Shown in pieces: positions 1-4,662 of a stretch of DNA of 8,295 nt; the stretch's first letter is position 1; the number at the start of each line of letters is the position of its first letter. The notes under the pieces are model-generated. The model saw nothing but the letters and a program-made list of their open reading frames with translations. It ran no database searches and was not told the DNA's origin. The position numbers and the translations under genes are program-made. Source of the DNA: Thermodesulfovibrio sp. (GTDB taxonomy: Bacteria; Nitrospirota; Thermodesulfovibrionia; Thermodesulfovibrionales; Thermodesulfovibrionaceae). Location: positions 1-8,295 of the forward strand of contig JAOAGU010000041.1 in NCBI GenBank assembly GCA_026415595.1, in the 5' to 3' direction.

Positions 1-190
1 CTTCAGGTTTGATTACTACACTATCAGAAGAATCAATATAACCAGAGGCGTAAACAGAATATACCATTTTCTTTTTCTCAATTTTATATTTATTTGTCTT
101 TGAAGGTTTAAGTAAAAAAAAGAGGATTAAAATAATAATAATCAATAAAAATAAGAGGATTAAAATTACCTTTGTTTTTTTAATTTGCAT
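1..190 (-). CDS. HlyD/RND-type membrane fusion protein (periplasmic adaptor), N-terminal 63 residues
   Basis: The gene starts at ATG 190-188 and runs off the left edge, so only the N-terminus is visible. Residues 1-6 are polar and basic (MQIKKT). A single strongly hydrophobic helix follows at about 7-27, then a basic stretch (KPSKTNKYKIEKKK). Residues 48-63 read ASGYIDSSDSVVIKPE. A small residue-SG motif followed by a beta strand ending in a Pro- or Glu-rich turn is typical of the first strand after the membrane anchor in adaptor subunits of ABC and RND efflux systems (HlyD, MacA, AcrA). Such proteins link an inner-membrane transporter to an outer-membrane channel. No Shine-Dalgarno lies before the ATG; an extended -10-like TGTTAAAAT (minus strand, 202-210) sits 11 bases upstream. 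The family call rests on 63 residues only. The next gene on the minus strand would normally be an ABC permease/ATPase or RND pump, but it is outside the window. Confidence 0.7.
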   Translation of the reverse strand, partial: MQIKKTKVILILLFLLIIIILILFFLLKPSKTNKYKIEKKKMVYSVYASGYIDSSDSVVIKPE

Positions 191-598
191 TAATAAAATT
201 TATTTTAACATAAATATTTAAATATAACCCTATGCTTATAATGGCTGTTTCTTTTACTGTCTGCAATAGCTTCTTTCCCTGCATTGTTTTAGATTTTTCT
301 AATTAATTTCTAAGTTAAATGTGAGATTAAATCCTGGTAATTAGTTAGAGCATAGGAGCCACCTTGTTGTTCTTTCAGCCTGAAATCTCAGTTCATACCT
401 TATTCCAGAGTTCTTATAAAATATAATAGTATGAATTATATAAAAATCAATCTTCAACTAAAGAATTTCTTATAAATATAAGAGTCTTTTTAATACCTAT
501 TAGTACACAATTGTAAAATGAAACATTAAGAGTCTATGCAAAACTTTGAAAATTTTTCCGAGGATATTATCTACTAACCTGAGAGATTATTATTATTA
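191..598. other. Gene-free, very AT-rich stretch between the adaptor gene and the tRNA cluster
   Basis: I find no supported gene here. Most of it is extremely A+T-rich. A patch at about 340-415 is visibly richer in G+C and carries short open readings in several frames on both strands, none with a start, a ribosome site or a recognisable family. It could be a gene or mobile-element remnant or a small RNA. Small dyads are present (TTTCAG-C-CTGAAA at 373-385; TCTTATA-AA-TATAAGA at 468-483, followed by a short T run). A five-unit ATT repeat lies at about 586-600. Both dyads are short enough to be chance in DNA of this composition. Confidence 0.6.
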
Positions 599-628
599 TT
601 GACTTTTGATGTTTAAATATAGTAATTT
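599..628 (+). promoter_or_regulatory. Possible promoter of tRNA-Phe
   Basis: TTGACT (599-604) is followed after 18 bases by TAATTT (623-628). This would start transcription about 16 bases before tRNA-Phe. The -35 is good and the -10 is weak. A TATAAA at 641-646 also exists but would place the start inside the tRNA. Confidence 0.35.
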
Positions 629-650
629 TAATAAGTTTTGTATAAATTAT

Positions 651-723
651 GGGCAGGTAGCTCAGTCGGTAGAGCAGGGGCCTGAAAAGCCCCGTGTCGG
701 CGGTTCAATTCCGTCCCTGCCCA
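651..723 (+). tRNA. tRNA-Phe (anticodon GAA)
   Basis: The cloverleaf is complete in 73 bases. The 7-bp acceptor GGGCAGG/CCTGCCC has discriminator A723. The D stem is GCTC/GAGC. The anticodon stem GGGGC/GCCCC encloses the loop CTGAAAA, with GAA at 684-686. The variable loop has 5 bases, and the T stem GGCGG/CCGTC (one G-T pair) holds the loop TTCAATT. The 3' CCA is not encoded; a T run follows directly. It is first of three tandem tRNA genes, 53 bases before tRNA-Lys. Confidence 0.98.
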
Positions 724-736
724 TTTTTCTTGATAT

Positions 737-765
737 TTGACAAAATTTTGTATAAACCTTTAAAT
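737..765 (+). promoter_or_regulatory. Promoter candidate for tRNA-Lys and tRNA-Glu
   Basis: A consensus -35 TTGACA (737-742) is followed after 17 bases by TTAAAT (760-765). The predicted start is near 772, five bases before tRNA-Lys at 777. It lies in the 53-base gap after tRNA-Phe, so the second and third tRNAs may have their own promoter as well as read-through from tRNA-Phe. Confidence 0.5.
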
Positions 766-776
766 TATTAAATCAA

Positions 777-849
777 GGGCCGCTAGCTCAGCAGGCAGAG
801 CACCGCCCTTTTAAGGCGGGTGTCGTTGGTTCGAATCCAACGCGGCTCA
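777..849 (+). tRNA. tRNA-Lys (anticodon TTT)
   Basis: The 73-base cloverleaf has acceptor GGGCCGC/GCGGCTC (one G-T pair) and discriminator A849. The D stem is GCTC/GAGC. The anticodon stem CCGCC/GGCGG holds the loop CTTTTAA, with TTT at 810-812. The variable loop is GTGTC, and the T stem GTTGG/CCAAC holds TTCGAAT. No CCA is encoded. Only 10 bases separate it from tRNA-Glu, so the two must be processed from one transcript. Confidence 0.98.
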
Positions 850-859
850 TATAAGGGTT

Positions 860-934
860 GTCCCCATCGTCTAGCCCGGCCCAGGACATCGCCCTTTCAA
901 GGCGGTAACAGGGGTTCGAATCCCCTTGGGGACG
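860..934 (+). tRNA. tRNA-Glu (anticodon TTC)
   Basis: The acceptor is GTCCCCA/TGGGGAC with discriminator G934. The D arm is of the CGTCTAG...CCAGGACA type seen in bacterial tRNA-Glu. The anticodon stem TCGCC/GGCGG (one T-G pair) encloses CTTTCAA, with TTC at 896-898. The T stem AGGGG/CCCCT holds TTCGAAT. The gene has 75 bases and no encoded CCA. It is the last of the three tRNAs, and a terminator hairpin starts within 10 bases of its end. Confidence 0.98.
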
Positions 935-941
935 TGATAGG

Positions 942-972
942 AAAAAGCCGTGACAATTGTCACGGCTTTTTT
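942..972. terminator. Bidirectional intrinsic terminator shared by the tRNA cluster and the rubredoxin operon
   Basis: A perfect 8-bp GC-containing stem GCCGTGAC (947-954)/GTCACGGC (959-966) with AATT loop is extended by A5 on the left and T6 on the right. On the plus strand it ends the tRNA transcript, with a T-rich tract continuing to about 982. On the minus strand the A5 becomes the U tract for the rubredoxin transcript, whose stop codon (973-971) abuts the stem. The layout is compact and convergent. Confidence 0.92.
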
Positions 973-1153
973 ATTTTATTTTGACAAATCCAGCTTTTTT
1001 TGATTTACAGACAGGGCATCTGTAATCCTCAGGAGTTTCTTGGAATGGCGTACCGGGATTCACTTTATTTTTCTGACATCCTTTATCAGGTTCATAAATA
1101 TAACCACAGTGTGTACATCTATAAGGATTCTTTGTAGCCTTTTCTTCATCCAT
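971..1153 (-). CDS. Rubredoxin, 60 residues
   Basis: Rubredoxins are small cytoplasmic one-electron carriers with a single Fe(Cys)4 site. In anaerobes they often feed rubrerythrin, superoxide reductase or flavodiiron proteins. The two ligand pairs are visible as C13-x2-C16-G (followed by YIYEP) and C46-P-V-C49, with the usual PGTPF turn between them and a terminal Phe region. Differences from the norm are an acidic 12-residue N-terminal extension, Tyr at the position usually held by Trp just before the second pair, and a fifth Cys (C26). I chose ATG 1153 because GGAGGAG (1160-1166) lies 6 bases upstream. The upstream ATG at 1168 overlaps this ribosome site and has none of its own. The gene lies 29 bases downstream of the RCKP-type protein gene in a two-gene operon. 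The identity is certain and the start is likely. Confidence 0.93.
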   Translation of the reverse strand: MDEEKATKNPYRCTHCGYIYEPDKGCQKNKVNPGTPFQETPEDYRCPVCKSKKAGFVKIK

Positions 1154-1159
1154 ATACTG

Positions 1160-1166
1160 CTCCTCC
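1160..1166 (-). promoter_or_regulatory. Ribosome binding site that fixes the rubredoxin start at 1153
   Basis: GGAGGAG on the minus strand, followed by six bases and then ATG 1153-1151. It overlaps the last base of the alternative upstream ATG (1168-1166), so the longer reading is improbable. Confidence 0.8.
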
Positions 1167-1182
1167 ATATTATTGAGAGTTT

Positions 1183-1290
1183 TTATTTAGACTTTTCCAT
1201 TGTGCCTTTTTCTCCGCATTTAGGACATTTTTGCGGTTTACATCTTCCCTCTTTAGTGGCTCCACATTTTGTGCATTTAAATATTGCCAT
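1183..1290 (-). CDS. RCKP-type rubredoxin-like mini-protein, 35 residues
   Basis: This short gene runs from ATG 1290 to TAA 1183 and is preceded by a perfect AAGGAGGT, with 6 bases between GGAGGT and the ATG. It starts MAIFKCTKCGATKEGRCKPQ and continues KCPKCGEKGTMEKSK. The paired ligands are C6-x2-C9 and C23-x2-C26, separated by a compact turn containing the RCKP sequence and a further Cys (C17). This arrangement matches the small family named RCKP-type rubredoxin-like domain: a rubredoxin knuckle pair with most of the intervening fold missing. It probably binds one iron or zinc, and its function is unknown to me. It is the first gene of an operon with the rubredoxin, reading from the strong promoter at 1321-1349, so a shared role in electron transfer or oxidative-stress defence is an inference from context. 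Confidence 0.88.
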   Translation of the reverse strand: MAIFKCTKCGATKEGRCKPQKCPKCGEKGTMEKSK

Positions 1291-1320
1291 ATCTTTACCT
1301 CCTTAAGTTATTTTAAATTT

Positions 1321-1349
1321 ATTTTAAATTAAAATCTTTATAATGTCAA
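1321..1349 (-). promoter_or_regulatory. Promoter of the RCKP-protein/rubredoxin operon
   Basis: On the minus strand TTGACA (1349-1344) is followed after exactly 17 bases by TAAAAT (1326-1321), a near-consensus housekeeping promoter. The predicted start near 1314 gives a leader of about 24 bases containing the AAGGAGGT ribosome site. It stands back to back with the antiporter promoter, the two -35 boxes being 6 bases apart. Confidence 0.75.
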
Positions 1350-1355
1350 ATATTC

Positions 1356-1384
1356 TTGAAATATTGTTTAATTTTGTTGATAAT
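1356..1384 (+). promoter_or_regulatory. Promoter of the Kef-type antiporter, probably giving a leaderless transcript
   Basis: TTGAAA (1356-1361), a 17-base spacer, then GATAAT (1379-1384). Transcription would begin about seven bases later, which is the A of the ATG at 1391. No Shine-Dalgarno lies before that ATG, which agrees with a leaderless or nearly leaderless message. Confidence 0.55.
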
Positions 1385-1390
1385 TAAGAT

Positions 1391-3382
1391 ATGATTCATG
1401 AATTTTTACAATCTACTCTTATAATTTTTGGAGTCTCAGGTCTAATAATCTATATACTTGGTAAGCTAAAAATTCCTCCTATCGTGGGTTTTCTAATTGC
1501 AGGAACAATTATAGGTCCCTATGGAATGGCTCTTATAAAGGACCCCCACGAAGTAGAAATAATAGCAGAGATAGGTGTTATTCTTCTTATGTTTACCATA
1601 GGCATAGAATTTTCTATTCCGAGATTAATATCTCTGAAAAAAGAAGTTTTCCTCTTAGGTACCCTTCAAGTTTTTCTTACCATACTTGCTATAACCTTAA
1701 TCAGTCAGTTTGCACTTAATGTTGAACTTAATAATGCTATATTCTATGGATTTATTATTGCTTTAAGTAGTACTGCAATTGTTATGAAACTTCTTGCTGA
1801 TCGGGGAGAATTAAACACTCCTCATGGTAAGATATGCTTGGGAATACTTTTATTTCAAGACCTTTGCGTTGTACCGCTTATGCTTTTTACTCAAATGCTT
1901 TCAGGAAAAGAAGGCAGTTATTATAATTTCTTCACGGTAATTCTTAAGGCATTTACCATTTTATCAATTGTCTTTGTGTTTTCAAGAATTGCCGTGCCTT
2001 ACATACTTCATGAGGTTGTGAAAACTAAAAGTAGAGAACTTTTTATAATTGTAACTATTTCAATCTGTGTTGGGACAGCTCTTTTTACTTCAAAATTAGG
2101 ACTTTCCCTTGCATTAGGTGCTTTTTTGGCAGGTGTTGTTATTTCTGAATCTGAGTATTCTGCACAGGCAGTATCAGATATTTTACCCTTTAAAGAGACA
2201 TTTTCTGGTATTTTCTTTATTTCTGTGGGAATGCTTCTTAATCTTGAATTCATTAAAAATCATTTATTAGAAGAAGTAGTATTGGTAGGAAATATTTTTC
2301 TTATAAAAGCTTTAATTATACTTATAATTTCTTACATTTTCATTCATTCTCTAAAAGTATCTCTAAAATCAGCCTTTTCTCTTTCCCAGATAGGTGAATT
2401 TTCATTCATCCTTGCCTTTACAGGAAAATCATTAGGTCTATTGAACGAAGATGCTTATCAGAGCTTTATTTCAGCCTCTGTAATAACGATGCTCTTTACA
2501 CCTTTAATAATAAAATATTCTCCCCATTTTATCGATCGCCTTGTACATATAAACCCTTTTAAATATCTTGAAAAAGCAGGGAAAATAAAGGAATCTGATG
2601 TTATTGTAAAGAAATCCAATCATGTAATTATTATTGGTTTTGGGTTAAATGGTAGAAACCTTGCCAGAGTACTTAAAGAGACAAAAATACCTTACATAAT
2701 TTTAGAGTTAAATCCTGATACAGTTAGAAAAATGAGAAAAAAGGGTGAACCCATATATTATGGAGATGGTACAAGTCCAGAAATACTACATAAGCTTGGC
2801 TTAAAGAGAGCAAAGGTACTTGTAATCGCCATATCTGATCCTAATGCTACAAGAAGAATAGTTCAAATAGCGAAAACTGATAATCCAAAAATTCACATAA
2901 TTGTTAGAACCCGATTTGTAACAGAAATGGAAGAACTTAAGAGACTCGGTGCAGATGAAGTTATTCCTGAAGAATTTGAAACATCTCTTGAAATATTTGC
3001 GAGGGTGCTACATCTTTTCGGAGTCCCAAGAAATAACATACTTCAAATGATAGAAACAATAAGACAAGAAGGATATGAAATTTTAAGGCTACCAGAATTA
3101 CCGAGGACAAGAGCTGGAATAGAATGTGTGATTTTTGAGGGATTAGATATGGATAGTTTTCTTATTGAAAAAAATTCATGGCTTGCGGGACATTCATTAA
3201 AATCTCTTGACTTAAGACATAAAGCAAAAGTTACTGTTATTGCTGTGCAGAGAGGGGAAGAGACTATCTTGAATCCTCCTTCAGATTTTGTTTTAAAAGA
3301 AGGTGATGTAATTATTTATGTTGGTTATAAAAAACAATTAATAGAAGCTTTAAACTTTTTTCAAAAGGCTCAAAATAACTGA
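1391..3382 (+). CDS. CPA2 (Kef-type) monovalent cation/proton antiporter with RCK_N and RCK_C domains
   Basis: The product is an inner-membrane transporter that would exchange K+ or Na+ for protons, with cytoplasmic nucleotide-responsive gating domains. Residues 1-380 are a run of hydrophobic helices forming the sodium/proton exchanger domain. Family signatures are visible: KIPPIVGFLIAGTIIGP near 27-43, the LLFQD motif (D157), and LALGAFLAG followed by ISESEYS (240-257). The RCK_N (TrkA-N) Rossmann domain begins at about 411, with dinucleotide motif GFGLNG (416-421), acidic E439 at the end of the second strand, and YGDGT (457-461). An RCK_C (TrkA-C) domain covers about 575-650. Glutathione-gated KefB/KefC lack the RCK_C domain, so glutathione control is not implied here. 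Length (663) suits three-domain members. ATG 1391 is the only start that keeps the first helix. It is divergent from the rubredoxin operon. Ion specificity cannot be read from sequence. Confidence 0.93.
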   Translation: MIHEFLQSTLIIFGVSGLIIYILGKLKIPPIVGFLIAGTIIGPYGMALIKDPHEVEIIAEIGVILLMFTIGIEFSIPRLISLKKEVFLLGTLQVFLTILAITLISQFALNVELNNAIFYGFIIALSSTAIVMKLLADRGELNTPHGKICLGILLFQDLCVVPLMLFTQMLSGKEGSYYNFFTVILKAFTILSIVFVFSRIAVPYILHEVVKTKSRELFIIVTISICVGTALFTSKLGLSLALGAFLAGVVISESEYSAQAVSDILPFKETFSGIFFISVGMLLNLEFIKNHLLEEVVLVGNIFLIKALIILIISYIFIHSLKVSLKSAFSLSQIGEFSFILAFTGKSLGLLNEDAYQSFISASVITMLFTPLIIKYSPHFIDRLVHINPFKYLEKAGKIKESDVIVKKSNHVIIIGFGLNGRNLARVLKETKIPYIILELNPDTVRKMRKKGEPIYYGDGTSPEILHKLGLKRAKVLVIAISDPNATRRIVQIAKTDNPKIHIIVRTRFVTEMEELKRLGADEVIPEEFETSLEIFARVLHLFGVPRNNILQMIETIRQEGYEILRLPELPRTRAGIECVIFEGLDMDSFLIEKNSWLAGHSLKSLDLRHKAKVTVIAVQRGEETILNPPSDFVLKEGDVIIYVGYKKQLIEALNFFQKAQNN

Positions 3383-3388
3383 TTTTTT

Positions 3389-4021
3389 TTATCTTATAAA
3401 GTTAGTAAATATTTTACTTTCCCTTTCGGGAGTAGTTATTTTGTCCTTTCCATTTTCTACAAGTTTCAATAGCCATGCCATATTTTTCCCAAGAATTCTC
3501 ATAATTTGCATCCCTTCTTCATCTTTTAAAACTTCTCCAGGATTTCTTCCAAATATAACATTCCAGTAATTAGATGAAGGGACAAGCATCTCGGCATAAT
3601 GCAAATAATGTAGAAGTTGATCAAAGGTACTTACACCTCCTGAACGCCTATCGGCTACTACAACTGTTCCTACTTTATGTCTGAATAATCCATCATTTAC
3701 AGAAGAGACGAGAAAGGCTCTATCTAAAAAACACTTGAATGTCCCTGCAATTCCTGAAAAATAAACAGGAGAACCAAGTATAATACCGTCTGCCTTTTTA
3801 ATTTTCTGAATCCATCCATTAACTTCATCATCAATAGAACATTTTTCATTTTTATTTTGAGCGCATTTATAACAAGCAATGCATCCTCTTATGGATTTGC
3901 CTCCAACTTGAACTATTTCTACACTTATATTCTCTTTTTTCAATTCCTCTGCAACCATTTTAATCGCATGATAGGTATTACCATTTTTTCTTGGGCTTCC
4001 ATTAAATGCTACTACTTTCAT
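3389..4021 (-). CDS. NAD(P)H/FMN flavoprotein of the iron-sulfur flavoprotein (Isf-like) type
   Basis: The 210-residue product has a flavodoxin-like fold. The FMN phosphate loop is NGSPRKNGNT (7-16), and the second flavin-contact loop is GSPVYFSG (83-90), followed by the helix IAGTFKCFLDR. Between them C47, C50, C53 and C61 form CX2CX2CX7C. This compact cysteine motif holds a [4Fe-4S] cluster in archaeal and bacterial iron-sulfur flavoproteins, which reduce O2 and H2O2 or pass electrons from ferredoxin. The start at ATG 4021 has GGAGGG 7 bases upstream. The gene lies 25 bases after the tRNA-Ser gene on the same strand, with no promoter visible between. It converges on the antiporter gene with 6 bases between stop codons and no hairpin in that gap. 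A role as a redox partner of the antiporter, by analogy with KefF, is speculative. Confidence 0.88.
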   Translation of the reverse strand: MKVVAFNGSPRKNGNTYHAIKMVAEELKKENISVEIVQVGGKSIRGCIACYKCAQNKNEKCSIDDEVNGWIQKIKKADGIILGSPVYFSGIAGTFKCFLDRAFLVSSVNDGLFRHKVGTVVVADRRSGGVSTFDQLLHYLHYAEMLVPSSNYWNVIFGRNPGEVLKDEEGMQIMRILGKNMAWLLKLVENGKDKITTPERESKIFTNFIR

Positions 4022-4046
4022 ATTGCATCCCTCCAGAAATAAAATA

Positions 4047-4137
4047 CGGAGAGGGAGGGATTTGAACCCTCGGTGGAGCTTTTAGACCCCACACGCGATT
4101 TCCAGTCGCGCCCGTTCGGCCACTCCGGCACCTCTCC
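4047..4137 (-). tRNA. tRNA-Ser (anticodon GGA)
   Basis: The gene has 91 bases and a class II cloverleaf. The acceptor GGAGAGG/CCTCTCC has discriminator G (plus-strand C4047). The anticodon stem CGCGA/TCGCG holds CTGGAAA, with GGA complementary to 4101-4103. A long variable arm built on GTGG.../...CCAC is typical of serine tRNAs. The T stem GAGGG/CCCTC holds TTCAAAT. No CCA is encoded. It stands alone between the cytochrome operon terminator and the flavoprotein gene. Confidence 0.97.
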
Positions 4138-4149
4138 AAAATAATTAGT

Positions 4150-4179
4150 ATTTTAGCACTATTTATTTGTTAATTTCAA
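4150..4179 (-). promoter_or_regulatory. Promoter of tRNA-Ser, possibly also of the flavoprotein gene
   Basis: On the minus strand TTGAAA (4179-4174) is followed after 18 bases by TAAAAT (4155-4150), preceded by TGC, making an extended -10. The predicted start near 4143 is about six bases before the tRNA. It is the only promoter I see before the flavoprotein gene. Confidence 0.6.
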
Positions 4180-4193
4180 AAAATCTAAATTTT

Positions 4194-4225
4194 AAAAATA
4201 AAAAGGAGACCAAAAAGGTCTCCTT
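4194..4225 (-). terminator. Intrinsic terminator of the cytochrome operon
   Basis: A 9-bp stem AAGGAGACC (4203-4211)/GGTCTCCTT (4217-4225) has an AAAAA loop on the plus strand. Read on the minus strand it is followed by UUUAUUUUU. It starts 17 bases after the stop codon of the tetraheme cytochrome gene and separates that operon from tRNA-Ser. Confidence 0.88.
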
Positions 4226-4242
4226 AAAGAGATGTTAATTCC

Positions 4243-4626
4243 CTAAGCTTTCTTGTGGCAGTCATTACACTTTGTAGGTGCGTTCTTCCCAGCTTCGTTT
4301 TCCTTTTTGTGGCAGTCTATACACTGTTTATGATAGGCATCCATTCCTTTAATTCCTCCACCTTTTTCCGCTGCCACTTCACCTGCTGGGTCATGACAAG
4401 TAATACATTTTGTAACCTTCTCTGCTGGATTGGGATCAGTGTGATGACAATGTTTGCAGTCGATTTTGTATTTTTCAGCATGATTTTTGTGGTTAAACTC
4501 TGTCGGTGGAAACTTTGCTCCCTCCCAATGAAGCTTATACACATCTTGAGGTTGAGCATATACAAAGGAAATTACAAAGAGAAAACAAGCTGCAAGTAGA
4601 ACGACTAACCCTTTTTTAGATTCCAA
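4243..4626 (-). CDS. Periplasmic tetraheme cytochrome c3 (class III)
   Basis: The 127-residue product has a signal peptide. Four heme attachment sites are C57-KH-CH61, C74-IT-CH78, C102-ID-CH106 and C120-ND-CH124. The distal ligands of classical c3 can be placed at H46 and H49 (FNHKNH), H62 (the HH after the first site) and H99, so all four hemes are probably bis-histidine and low potential. Cytochrome c3 proteins are soluble electron shuttles between periplasmic dehydrogenases and membrane complexes. The start is TTG (4626-4624), forced by an in-frame TGA just upstream and supported by a very strong ribosome site. The signal segment has two readings: cleavage after VYA (residue 24), or a lipobox LAAC at 11-14. 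I favour the former because the stretch after C14 is hydrophobic. It is last in the operon, 36 bases after the cytochrome b gene, and probably exchanges electrons with that complex. Confidence 0.92.
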   Translation of the reverse strand: MESKKGLVVLLAACFLFVISFVYAQPQDVYKLHWEGAKFPPTEFNHKNHAEKYKIDCKHCHHTDPNPAEKVTKCITCHDPAGEVAAEKGGGIKGMDAYHKQCIDCHKKENEAGKNAPTKCNDCHKKA

Positions 4627-4632
4627 CTTTAA

Positions 4633-4644
4633 TCACCTCCTTTC
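4633..4644 (-). promoter_or_regulatory. Strong ribosome binding site supporting a TTG start
   Basis: GAAAGGAGGTGA on the minus strand is complementary to the 3' end of 16S rRNA over nearly its full length, with 9 bases between GGAGG and TTG 4626. It overlaps an in-frame TGA, so no upstream start is available to the cytochrome c3 gene. Confidence 0.8.
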
Positions 4645-4662
4645 ATTAAATTACTTAATATA

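Noticed and set aside
586..600. ATT repeat before the tRNA cluster
   Set aside because: A short simple repeat expected in AT-rich DNA; no sign of function.
1040..1306. 88-residue plus-strand reading opposite the rubredoxin operon
   Set aside because: It is antisense to two clear iron-protein genes and has no ribosome site or recognisable family.
2008..2253. 81-residue minus-strand reading inside the antiporter gene
   Set aside because: It is a shadow of a well-supported membrane protein frame, with no ribosome site or family match.
3383..3391. T8 run between the converging antiporter and flavoprotein genes as a terminator
   Set aside because: No stable hairpin precedes it on either strand.
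4317..4565. 82-residue minus-strand reading in another frame of the cytochrome c3 gene
   Set aside because: It overlaps four heme motifs and a signal peptide read in the correct frame and has no independent support.
4255..4599. 114-residue plus-strand reading opposite cytochrome c3
   Set aside because: It is Cys- and Phe-rich because it is antisense to CXXCH codons; there is no start signal.
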